This document shows, piece by piece, positions 12,405 to 22,760 of a DNA stretch of 64,000 bases (positions are counted from its first letter, which is position 1; each line of letters starts with the position of its first letter). Below the pieces are notes generated by a model. That model was not told where the DNA came from, did not search any database, and was given only the letters and a program-made list of their open reading frames with translations. Both the position numbers and the translations under genes were made by a program. Source of the stretch: Valencia hispanica (Eukaryota; Chordata; Actinopteri; Cyprinodontiformes; Valenciidae); assembly GCA_963556495.2 (NCBI GenBank), contig OY747713.1, positions 2,725,821 through 2,789,820 on the forward strand, written 5' to 3'.

Positions 12405-13205
12405 GTAAAGTTACACAGTCAAAAATTAACAGCAATAATTTGGGTTATTTAGCCTGTCAAAAGAATTAAAAATGAAGGCCCATTTATCAAAGTCATATTT
12501 TTGTCCATGTTATTTTTATTTATTTATAAATGTCACAGTTTCAAACTAAATGTTTAGCTTAAAAATAAATATTCAGCCAGGACGCTAAACCGGACAGCTA
12601 AATGTATAGCTCTTAATTAAATAACATGCTATTTCACTTGCCGAGAAGCGGAAGCAGACTATCAAAATAAAAGCTGGCTAGCGGCTGTAAATCCATCGGT
12701 TAACGTCTGCATTGCCGTTAAAACGGTCCATTCTAAGTTTTAAGCTGAAATGTTGGACATGTTAGGAGGAAAATAAACAATGATAAAGAGGAGACTTTCA
12801 GTCTCGCCAACAGTTTATTTAGAGGTTCGCATGACCCAACTATTATTTTGGTGGTCCACTTCCGCTTATTGGCAATTAAATTTGCATATTAGCTGAACAT
12901 TTAGCTAGCCAGTTTAGCTTCAAAGTAAATTTTGAACTTGATAACTAGTCTTTAGTACTAATTCAAATATTTTATCTGTAGATTAAATATTAAGTTTAAT
13001 TTAATTGGTAAACTATAAATATTTAGCTTGTCAACTAAATATTTAGTAAACAAACTAAATATTTAATTTGAAACTGTAACATTTATAAATGATTAAATAA
13101 CATAGATGCAAATATGAATTTGAAAAATGAACCCCCAGTTATTTATCAAATGACAGGCCAAATAACCCAAATTATTGCTGCTAAATTTTGATGGTGTAAC
13201 TTTAC
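12405..13205. mobile_element. Foldback/MITE element with about 150-bp inverted termini
   Basis: The left end gtaaagttacac... is mirrored by the right end ...gtgtaactttac. Inward, blocks such as agcaataatttgggttattt and tttataaatgt(c/t)acagtttcaaa are matched in reverse complement to about 150 bp on each side. The interior is AT-rich with repeated aaatatttag-like blocks and encodes nothing. The total length is about 801 bp. It is a non-autonomous DNA element of unknown superfamily. Confidence 0.75.
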
Positions 13206-16200
13206 AAATGCATAGTTCTGCTCCTGAAACGTCTGTTTTCTGTAGGAGCAAACTTCTGAAAACCAGATCCTCTTCACTCTTCATATTTTCATGCAGATCT
13301 TTAAATCCAGGCCCCACCCGGACCTTAACGGACTTTTAAACCTTTTTGGTGTTAAAAACAACTTCATCCGAAAGGAAAATTATAAAATGTTGCTTTTACA
13401 GTCAAATTCTAACCATGAAAAGTTCTAAAATATTTAATAGGTAAAAATATATATATATTTTTGGAGTGCTGCTTAGGTGAGACCTCAATATAGGTTCCTC
13501 AGTATGGAGGACTACGGGGGTCACTGGAAAAGCAATGCAGCATTTTGATGAGGAGTGCTTAATTGTGAATTAAAAATATAGATTGCTAAATATAATTTCA
13601 AATTCAACAATGAATCCATACTAAAAAAGACAAATTTGAAAAGCATTTTGTAATTACACATTTTAAATTGAAATACTAAAGAGGAATTGTAAATTGTATT
13701 TATTATTTGATTATTAAATACTGTGATTTGAAAACGTTTATCAAATCCTATTTCAAAATGGAGAATTAAATAACACAATTAATAAATGACATTGTAAATA
13801 TCTTTCCTTTTCATACATTTAAAAAAAGTTTTCTCTTTCCGGCTCTCATTTTCAAATCCTTTTTGCCATTGCATTTCCTAAATGGTTTCCCCTCTACTTA
13901 TAGCATTCCAGTGACCCTCCTGGTCCCTGAGCACACTGAAAACCAAGTTCAACCAATCACAGCCGCTCCTCGAACGTAACCAGCTCTCTCATTGGTTGGA
14001 CACGAGCTGTGCAGCTCAGCAAGGTCCACCCAAATATGGCTGTCTAACCATCTGTCTAACATCTGAGTTTTCTTATTGCGTTCCCTCTAAACTTGCTGTT
14101 GAAGTGGCAAAAACGTTTGTATGTAAAAGAAAGAATATCTCAGCACTGCTTAGTTGTAACACATACACCAAAATGTTACAAATACTTTAGTTAAACAGAT
14201 ACATTTTTAACTAAAACAATCTTTTCTGACTGAATATAAACATTTGAAAAATCACAACGTTATATAAACTAGTTTAGTTTCTGAGCTCCTTAACTCCATG
14301 ATTAAGTTTTACTTCATCATTTCCAAGTATTCATTTGGACCATGCTATCGTTATTTTCTCTGTTGTCTGACTCGAAGACAGCAAATGTCTTTTCAATCAG
14401 CTGGATGAATATTTCTTTACTAAAACTTGTCTTTGCTTTAAATAACAAAATCGCAGTGGGAATTTAAAATATGACTATTTGACTACAAACATGGAGTAGA
14501 CATTCCGGAAGTGCATTTCTGCTGATTATTTTACATTTTTTAACAGTTTTATTTTTGTCCTGGAATAATCACTTTATTAGAGGACTTTAATCAGACCCTT
14601 ATGGATGTAAAAATACAGTTTTGTTTGAGATGGATCGGTTTTGTCACATTTAATGGGCTACAAAGGGGTGAGTCACACATTTTATCTCCTTCTGCAGAGG
14701 TGTGTGTGTGAGCAAAAGCACTCCTGCCTACAGTTATGATTGTATCATTGATTGGCATCCATAACTGAAATCCCAAGTCTCTTAGCTTTCTAATGATATA
14801 AAATATGGATAAGTTCATAGAAGTTAGAAGTCAGAATTTCAGTGGATTTCAACCAGCAACAGGGCACTAACGGGTAAGCCATCGATCCATCCATTGTCTA
14901 TGCCGGTCGTGGGGATGACTAAACCAGCACACTCATGTAACTGTGATTAAATGGCTTTTTAACCACTGAGGAAAAGTACTACTGAATGTGAGAGGAGGAT
15001 AAATCACACAACAGGCCACAGAAAAAAAAATTGTCCCCCTCACTGCTGAGATGATGGTTACGCCCTTGCCTGGGATTCATAGTAAACTTGCAGAAAAAAG
15101 GTTTGGACCGAGGCACTCGATGGATGAAAGATAAAAAGCCTTTATTGTTCCATGGCTCCAAGAATAAAAACATGCCTACACGTTTCAGCCGTATATAGGG
15201 CTTTAACAAGACAAGACGCAAGACGTTTCTCAATCTGATCACTGCCTTTTGAAACAGATGGTTTGTAGCAGCTGTTCTAATTAGACGAGGAAGTCACATG
15301 TTCAGCAAAACCAACAGTCAGGCGCTGCCATGTATTTCACAAACAAGAATCAGGCTCAATTCTCAGTAAAAGATAAAACAAAAAACACAAAGACTCCAAA
15401 GATTTACAAGAAAGGACAAAAATCAAGTTTCCCATTTCAACCTGGACGTTATGCGGCTTTCAGTGTGTAAATCCAGTAAGATTCTCTTAACTCCTGTGGG
15501 AGTGGGGGTCTTTAATATGTTCAAAAGTGTATGGCAGCTGCCATGGTTAACATCTTTTGTAATGTGCTGTCATTGGATATAGAGGGCTCCCTGTTCTCAT
15601 TGCATATTTATGCTCTGCTCTGCTAGTCTAACTTTAAGTTTGGGCTTAGCCCTCCCTTTATAGAAACAACCACACAGACTCTACAATCTATAGACAACAA
15701 ATGTGGTGTTGCAGTTGATAAATGAATTAATGTAAAACCTTTTGCTAGAATATATATATCCATAAAAGAGTTAGCATTGACTATATTATCACAACAATTG
15801 CAACTACCACATTTGTGATTTCCTGTTTTTTGTGTGTTTTTTTTACTTTTGAGAGCCATGTTCTTTTTGTTGTATTGGGAGAAGATTACTCTTCACAAGT
15901 TTGTCATTTAGGTTCTTGTTTAAAACTGATTTTTTTTTTTTTTTTATATCCCAAATTTTTCTTAATTTATGTAATTTTATTAGCTTGATTGCAATACTGT
16001 GTGACAACATACAATTTCTAAAATAATAATTTACTTCTTATGTGGTTTTCTGAATGTTTAACTCTTTGGAGTTGCAGATATGATGCACTGTGACCGTTAT
16101 TGACTCTTGTCTCAGGTTTTCTTCGTGTTTCTTCAAGGTCCTTTTGTCGAACGTCAGATGGAAACAAGTTTATCAGCGGTTTTCCTTTCCTCCGAGGGAA

Positions 16201-16744
16201 ACTTATCAGTGTGTTTGGGTTGTGTCACGACACACGGCGTTCTCCTGTAAAGATTATCACAGGGTGAGATGGCAGAAGGAATCAAAGTCCGGCTGACATC
16301 TCAATGACCCACAGATCCTCTGAGGGCAGGAAAGATCCGGCACATCCCGGCTGATTACACAGGATCTGGATCAGAACAAACTAAATGCTTCACATCAGTT
16401 TATCTGCAGAAGGTTTTGGGAATGAAGCAGATAAATCTGTTCCTAAGCCCCTCATGGCTCCATTAAGTCCAAGGATTTATTTATGCAACTATTTTCCTGT
16501 CAGCATAATTCTCTCCTGCGCCCCCTGGTGTTCAGACCATAAAGTTACTAATGTGGAAAAACTTGCAGTAGAACAAAAAACTTCAATATTTTCTGTTCCT
16601 CATCCCAGAAAGTGAAACACATATATTGTATAGATCCATCACACATAGATTAGAATATTTCATGCCTTTATTTCCTGTTATTCTGATGGATCTGATGGAT
16701 CTGGCTCACAGAGAATGAAAAATCAAAATTCAGACTCTTTACAG
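13206..16744. other. Intergenic, repeat fragments only
   Basis: No gene is supported. Two CCAAT boxes in opposite orientation (accaatcacag near 13950, cattggttgg near 13991) lie 40 bp apart, without a following gene. A short RTE-type tail scrap (gatccatccat) is near 14884. The segment 15090-15240 (tttattgttccat ... acgtttcagcc) resembles a common fish interspersed repeat end. Poly-T runs occur near 15931 and 11816. Confidence 0.4.
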
Positions 16745-17520
16745 ACAAATTTCTCTGCTCTCAGTTCTTGGTCTGGGCTCCTTTTGCATGGATTCCTGCG
16801 TCAATGCGGCGTGGGATGGAGGAGACCGGCCTGTGGTTCTGATGAGGTTCTGGAAGCCCAGGTTGCTTAGATAGAACCTACAGCTCATCTCATCTTCCTC
16901 TGGATCTATGGTGGGATCTGTGGGGTTCTGGTAACATCATGGTCATTGGACCAGCTTTCCGGTTCCTTCAGCAGTTTGGGTCGGTACCAAGTCCTGCTGG
17001 GAAAATAAATCAGCATCGTCATAAAGCTTGTCAGCAGAATGAAGCATGAAGAGCTCTAAAATGTCCCGGTAGACGGCTGCATTGAATGTGGACTTCAGAA
17101 GACCCGGTGGACCAGAACCAGCAGATGACATGGTACCCAGGATCATCACTGACTGTGGAAACTTCACTCTGGACCTCCAGCAAAGTGGATTCTGGTCCTC
17201 TCCACTCTTTTGACAGACTCTGTAACCTTAATCTCTAAATAAAATGAAAACTTTACTTTCATCTATAAAGAGGACATTGGATCACTGAGTAACAGGCTGG
17301 TTCTGGTTCTCCTCAGCCCAGGAAGGACGCTTCTAGCTCATGTGAAGGATCCGCCTGAACGTAGTGGATCTAGATGTTCTGACTCCAGCCTCAGTCCAGT
17401 CCTTGTGAAGCTCCCCCAGATTTTTAATTGGCTGCAGTGATCCATGTTGTTGGTGCTCCTGTTCCCGCCCCAATTTTTCCTTCCACTCAACTTTCTATTA
17501 AAATACCTTTGCTTTTTCAC
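16745..17520 (-). pseudogene. Tc1/mariner transposase, decayed
   Basis: The minus strand encodes, in fragments, the catalytic-core text of Tc1-like transposases: MSSAGSGPPGLLKSTFNAAV, then a YRDILELFMLHSADKLYDDA block and QQDLVPTQTAEG, where the family has QQD-AP-HTA. Upstream pieces near 17400-17520 correspond to the N-terminal side (NRKLSGRKNWG). Several stops and frame changes make it non-functional. Terminal repeats were not found. Confidence 0.75.
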
Positions 17521-17699
17521 AATATTTTAATTTTTAAGTGAATTTTGGAGTTTTCATAATCAGCAAGCTTACAAGAAATAAAGGCTTAGAATATTTCACT
17601 ATTATTTAGTAGGGGGAATCCATATTTAGAAAAAACTGTCAGTAAAATCACATGTATTGGCACCCCAAACAATTTGTATCAATACAATGCAATTGTTGC

Positions 17700-17850
17700 T
17701 GTGATGTAATGTGTTGCCCTGTGATGGACTGGCGACCTGTCCAGGGTGTACCCCGCCCCTCGCTCCATGACAGCCGGAGATAGGCACCAGTCCCCCCCAC
17801 AACCCTGCAAAGGATGGACGGGTACAGAAAATGGATGGATGGATGGATGT
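17700..17850 (+). mobile_element. RTE-type LINE 3' end
   Basis: The segment (ccctgtgatggactggcgac, ctgtccagggtgtaccccgc) is the widely dispersed 3' terminus of fish RTE-type LINEs and ends in a (ATGG)n simple-sequence tail at 17830-17848. It is only the last 150 bp, a strongly 5'-truncated copy. Confidence 0.7.
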
Positions 17851-18177
17851 TGCTGTAATGTTGATTAATTTAGTCAAATTACTTTCTGTTTCCCTGGGGA
17901 ATAATTATGATTTGACACACAGGTCCCCTTTTATAATCTGGTATTCAAACAGCAAAAAAGAGAGATTTGGGAAGATGATAATCTTTTCTAGAAGGCCACC
18001 AGAAAGCCTGGAGACCCTTTTAAAAGATTATAGGATTACAGTCTGGTTGCTTGGAGTGGAAATATAAAGAAATAAGGACTGGATTATGAATTTAATATGG
18101 AACCGTTCTCTAAATTATTTCACATTTCATCACATTTCAAACAGAACCAGCTATGGATTCTCCTGGGATATACATAT
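17851..18177. pseudogene. Possible transposase N-terminal scrap
   Basis: A plus-strand piece (17970-18110) reads like a decayed Tc1-type protein start (KERFGKMIIFSRRP), but identity is weak. Nothing else was recognised. Confidence 0.25.
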
Positions 18178-18226
18178 AAATATACACTACACTTTTAAAA
18201 TCATTTTAAAAGTGTAGTGTATATTT
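18178..18226. repeat. Perfect 49-bp palindrome
   Basis: Two 24-nt arms meet around a single C at 18202: aaatatacactacactttta(aaat) and its exact complement. Such a near loop-free inverted repeat can extrude a cruciform. It sits at the border of the Tc1-like segment that follows and may be a fused pair of element ends. Confidence 0.9.
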
Positions 18227-18319
18227 GCATCCAAGCACCTTCAGAAATCCCCTCATCATACCCATAGTCCAGCTCTGAGTAATTTAATCTAGTCTATCTG
18301 CAGCTGTTCTGTTTCTGGC

Positions 18320-18765
18320 CTCAAATGTTCCTTAGAGAACATCCAGCCTCACGAAGACCAAGGAACCCAGCAGAGAGGTCAGGGAGAACATAGAGGAGAA
18401 GTTTATTAGTCATCCTCAGCTTCACAAATATGAACTATATGGAAAGGAAGTGGGACTAGAAGCAGTTTGCTTGCAGCGTGCAGGAGACGCTGGAAGAAAG
18501 GGATCTGATCAGAGGAGACCACAACTAAACCTTTAAAGCTACATGCAAAACCCTGTGGAGGAACTTCAACACTGTACATCAGCCTGCACACACGATCCCT
18601 GTGGTGAAACATGGTGGCGGCAGCATCAGCCTATGGGGAGGCATATCTTTAACAGGACAGGAAAGCAGGCCAGCAAACCTTTCAGTGTGTAGATGTTCAA
18701 AGCTGGCAGAGATAAAAACCCCAGCAGCCAGAAGAGGTTCTATCTGACCCAGGGGGGTCAGTTTG
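18320..18765 (+). pseudogene. Second Tc1-like transposase relic
   Basis: The text gatcagaggagaccacaact ... ctacatgcaaaaccctgtgg ... gtgaaacatggtggcggcag ... catcagcctatggggaggca corresponds to the Tc1 core order SDET-K ... LHAK ... [11 protein letters not shown]. Frames are broken repeatedly. It lies next to, and opposite in orientation to, the other Tc1 relic. Confidence 0.65.
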
Positions 18766-19516
18766 TATGTTTGTCACACTTAAATGTTTCAGATCGTCAA
18801 AGAAATGTAAAAATTAGTCAAAGACAACACAAGTAAACACAATATATAGTTTTTATTATTAAGAGAGAGAAAAAGAAAACCAAACCTCCATGGCCCTGTG
18901 TGACAAAGCGATTGCCCCCATAAACCTAAGAACTGCTTCAATCAATCAATCAATGCTTTTATTTGTCCCCCAGTGGGGCAATTAGTTTCACAGCAGTAGG
19001 GGCACACAAACTTACGAAAAATATGTAAATACACAATTACACATAATATAATAAATAACATAATGCACATTCTGATCAAATCAATAATGTGTAAGCTACC
19101 TTTTCCTCCTGGCATTTAAAAGGGAGACAGCAGAAGGAACAAAGGACTGTTTGAATCTGCTTGGGTTTGACGATGAGTCTTTTCCAGCTGTGGAGGAATT
19201 TTTTTCCCACTCATCTTTGCAGAGTTGTTGTAGTTCAGCCATATTGGACGGTTTTCCAGCATGAATTTCTTTGAATCTCAGCACGATGTCTAGCTTTTGA
19301 GGATCTTATGGAAGGGATTTCTTGATTGAGAACTACTATAATGTAGGTCTGGAGTTTTTTCTCCCTTAAAAAACATTTTAAAACTGCATTTTGTCTTTAC
19401 TTGTGTTGTCTTTGACTAATATTTAAATTTCTTTGATGATCTGAAAATTGTGTGACAAACATGCCAAAAAAAATAAGAAATCAGGAAGGAGGCAACTGAT
19501 TTTTCACACCGCTGTG
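18766..19516 (-). mobile_element. Tc1/mariner-like element with about 70-bp TIRs
   Basis: The left terminus (atgtttgtcacacttaaatg ... tttcagatcgtcaaagaaat) is matched in reverse complement at the right (ttgatgatctgaaaattgtg, tgacaaac). The minus strand near 19170-19280 encodes the transposase C-terminal text KPSNMAELQQLCKDEWEK. The outer left tip is missing. A LINE tail has inserted in it. Confidence 0.65.
18943..19166 (-). mobile_element. LINE 3' tail (L2-like) inserted in the Tc1-like element
   Basis: The minus strand reads RFKQSFVPSAVSLLNARRKR, a typical fish LINE C-terminus, then a 3' tail ending in (AATC)n at 18940-18955. A short duplication, ctgctt, flanks the piece on both sides and fits a target-site duplication. 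Confidence 0.6.
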
Positions 19517-20107
19517 TATTATTTATTATTTAATTTTCCTTCCAGTCTGTGTTGATCTGTCACAAAATCCCAGTAAATAACCTGGATGTTTGTGGTTATT
19601 ATGGGATATAATGTGCAGTTTAATAATTATACATTTTATTTAATAGCGCCTTTCAGGACACCCAAGGTTGCTTCACAAGAGAAAAACACAATCCAGTAGA
19701 ATAAATAAGATATAAGCTGTGTCAACTTCTAATAGAAGGGCATTATCGTCTCCTTTAGCAGAAACGATCCGTAGTTTATTATTTATAATATGTATGAAGA
19801 GAAATTTACTGAGTCACATGTTTATAATTAATATGTGAGAGAAACAAATGAGGAAACTGACAGATTGACTCACACGTTAAACATGACAAACCCAGTTTAG
19901 GGACCTCAAGGTTCTGAGCCAAATAAAATAACTGGGATGAATCACAAGAAACATTCTGCAAATCAAACATTAAACAAAATAATAATAATGTTGACACTTA
20001 TGTGTCTCTGCTGATAATTAATCAGCGTCACACAGATAGAAACACAAATCATTACTGTAAACTATTAAATAGTATCAGAGTTTAGCTTCTATTATCAGCT
20101 CTGTAAA
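19517..20107. other. Upstream flank of gene A
   Basis: This is AT-rich non-coding DNA not shared with the upstream regions of the other five genes; similarity to them begins at about 20108. Confidence 0.5.
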
Positions 20108-20259
20108 CATGATGTTCATGGAGATGTAATCCTGATGTCCTGTCATCACTTTAGGCTGTGACAGCACTGAGCTCAGCATCTCCTCCATTCAACTCTGCTG
20201 CCTATAAATACTGATGAGGACACCTTCAACATTCATCAGCTGGCTGACTGACTGAACAG
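20108..20259 (+). promoter_or_regulatory. Gene A core promoter and non-coding exon 1
   Basis: The TATA box tataaata is at 20203-20210 and predicts a start near 20233. Exon 1 then ends at 20259 before gtagga. The 100 bp upstream (tgatgttcatggagatg, ttaggctgtgacagcactga, gctcagcatc) are almost identical before all six genes, so the promoter was copied with each unit. Confidence 0.8.
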
Positions 20260-20342
20260 GTAGGACTCCAGCTCCTCAGCATCACTTCTCTGGAACAAAC
20301 CTGATCTGAAAGAGTTAACTCTGGGTTTCTTTCAGTGCAGCC

Positions 20343-22316
20343 ATGAAGGTCCTCGGCGTCCTCGTCCTCCTCTTCCTCCTCTTCCTCACAGGTCAGAAAA
20401 TCTTGGTGCTTTGGGGAAAATCTCAGTAGAAGAAAAAGGCTTTAAACTGTGTTGTCTCTGCAGGTTGTAATGGAGGACACAAAGAACATCCAACCCAAAC
20501 CCAGATACAAATGGTGCAGGATGCTTACTGGGACTATGTCCAGAAGTCAACAATGACCCCTAAAGACTATGTGTTGGACATCAGACATTCCTCTCCAGGA
20601 CAGTATCTGTGGTAAGTGGAAACCTCAAAGCTTTTCCACTCAACATAAAAGCTGGATGAATATTTATAGAGAACATAATTTGTGTTGAATATGGCCCCTT
20701 CTGAAACTATAAAGACCTAAACCTTTGAAGACAAGAACATATTTCAGAAACTGCAGTGTCATTATTTATTAAACAGCAGGTAGAACGAGAAAAGCTAAGT
20801 GTAAAGAATCAGATCCACTCTGTGACCCAACAGCTTTCAGAACCATGTTTGATAGCATCAACACTGTCACATCGATGGTAAAGTCAATCGGTGTTTGTTT
20901 TGCATCCCTCAGCTCCCACTGTCTCTCTGAAATACTTTGTAAGAAGATGGGTGTACTTAGTTTTTTATTTAATTGAATGAGAGGTGTATTTCTTGCAATA
21001 ATTATGTTATAACTACCCTTAAAATGTTTGAAGATTTATTGTAGTTTTCAACTGAGAAAAACTTTAAGCCATCGAATGAAACTTGTAAAGAATAATTTTT
21101 AGAATTTTAAGAATAGAATAACTATTGAATGTCTGAAGTACGGAGGTTTTGATCAGAGTTCTGTTTGTGGTTCTGCAGCTCCCTCATCTCACAGAGCGTC
21201 GACATCATCTACACATTCTTCCGACTTGTGTATGCCCATATAGTTATATGGACCACCAACTTCTACCACAAGATCTGCCATGAGGTAGATCACCTGCACC
21301 ACCATCTGGACCATTTCCTGTACCACTTGGAAGCTGACATACATTACCACGCCAAGGAGCTGGCAGCTAAAATCCGTTGGAAGTTGGAGGATATCAAGCA
21401 GTGTGCAGCTCACTACGTTGAAACACTGGATCCCAAAGGCCTGAAGATAGCCTTGCTGGAGAAGACCAAGGAGCTCCATGAGCATTTGGATCAATGCTTT
21501 GAACACCTGCATACTCACCATCATCATCATGGTGATGACGATCATCATGATCATCACCATCATCACCATCATCACCATCATCATGGTGACAAACATCCTG
21601 GTCACCATCATCATGGCCATCACCATCATGGTCACCATCATCATGGTGACAAACATCCTGGTCACCATCATCATGGCCATCACCATCATGGTCACCATCA
21701 TCATGGTGACAAACATCCTGGTCATCATCATCATGGTCACCATCATCATGGCTATCACCATCATCCTGGTGACAAACATCCTGGTCATCATCATCATGGT
21801 CACCATCATCATGGTCACCATCATCATGGTCACAAACATCCTGGTCACCATCATCATCATGGTCACAAACATCCTGGTCACCATCATCATCATGGTCACA
21901 AACATCCTGGTCACCATCATCATCATGGTCACAAACATCCTGGTCACCATCATCATCATGGTCACAAACATCCTGGTCACTATCACCATCATCATCATGG
22001 TCACAAACATCCTGGTCACCATCACCATCATCATCATGGTCACAAACTTCCTTGCCACCAACATCATAAGCATGAACATGGACCTGACCTGAAGAAGAAA
22101 GTGGATGAAAGAATGGAAACCTTTAAGACCACCTTGCTCTCCCTGGCCCATAACTTTGATATTGAAATTGCCCGCACCACCGAGGAGCTTAATAAGAATA
22201 TTGTTTCACATAGGAGATACCATGACAAGCTGATTAAAAACTCAGAGCACCCAAAGGATGACCTGGAGACTATTTGGCACGACTGGATGTCCTCACTTAA
22301 GAAAAAGACCCACTGA
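20343..22316 (+). CDS. Gene A: histidine-rich apolipoprotein-like secreted protein (type A)
   Basis: Coding exons are 20343-20391, 20464-20611 and 21179-22316 (GT-AG; intron phases 1 and 2), giving 444 residues. Exon 2 encodes a Leu-rich signal peptide (MKVLGVLVLLFLLFLTG). Exon 3 encodes CNGGHKEHP and the apolipoprotein-like AYWDYV. Exon 4 opens with a split Cys codon (residue 66), then two or three amphipathic helices up to LDPKGLKIALLEKTKELHEH. A polyhistidine tract spans residues about 177-366, made of 20-residue GDKHPG(H4)G(H4)G(H4) and 11-residue GHKHPG(H5) units. The C-terminal helical tail (367-444) begins LKKKVDERMETFKTTLLSLA. The exon plan is that of apoA-I/A-IV/E genes, whose products bind lipid. 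The His tract replaces their 22-mer repeats and would be expected to bind Zn, Cu or Ni; this is inference. Confidence 0.88.
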
Positions 22317-22760
22317 ATGGATTCGACAACTGCTCCAACTGAGTTTCATTATGAAATTAAACACATTTTTAAACATATTTTTCCAAGATTTGCTGATGTT
22401 TCTTTAAAGTGTTTGCAGTATTTGTTTATAAAAATAGAAACATGAAATACAGAAACTGTTTGGTCTTTAATTGAAATACTGTGTTTCTTTTAAACTTATT
22501 TAAGGAACTCGAAAACTGCTCGAACTGAGTTTCATTATGAAATTAAACACAGCGTCTTAATTTTAGTTTTAATACTAGAACATGTTGATGGAGATATATT
22601 TGTCCAAGATTTGCAGAAGTTTCTTTAAAATGTCTGTGTACTTCAGGTTTCTATATTGATTAACAAATACTGCAAACTGTCCTGTCTTTAATAGAAATAC
22701 TATATTTCTTTGAAACTTATTTAGCGAGCCATAACCAATTCAATTATGCTCCTTCCTTTT
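22317..22760 (+). repeat. Gene A 3' UTR with an internal tandem duplication
   Basis: An ATTAAA poly-A signal variant lies at 22356-22361. The block containing actgctc(c/g)aactgagttt and ccaagatttgc(t/a)gatg-like text occurs twice, about 185 bp apart, giving two possible cleavage regions. The second copy has ATTAAA near 22543. Confidence 0.6.

Noticed and set aside
13940..14005. Bidirectional CCAAT-box promoter
   Set aside because: Two CCAAT boxes are present, but no exon, TATA or CpG-rich region follows on either side.
21478..22092. Ile/Thr/Met-rich frames on the same strand as the His tracts
   Set aside because: These are the +1 frame of the same triplet repeats; the His frame joins properly to exons 2 and 3 and keeps the conserved ends.
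21189..22151. Long antisense Met/Val-rich reading frames opposite every His tract (also near 25204, 30957, 39943, 53185, 58959, 62893)
   Set aside because: They are the exact complement of CAT/CAC/GAC codons, which reads ATG/GTG/GTC and cannot contain stops. No signal, promoter or splice logic supports them.
20343..22316. Parasite histidine-rich protein or antifreeze protein
   Set aside because: Intron positions, the apolipoprotein-like ends and fish repeats argue for a fish host gene; the His/Gly/Pro and His/Asp/Lys units do not match known antifreeze patterns.
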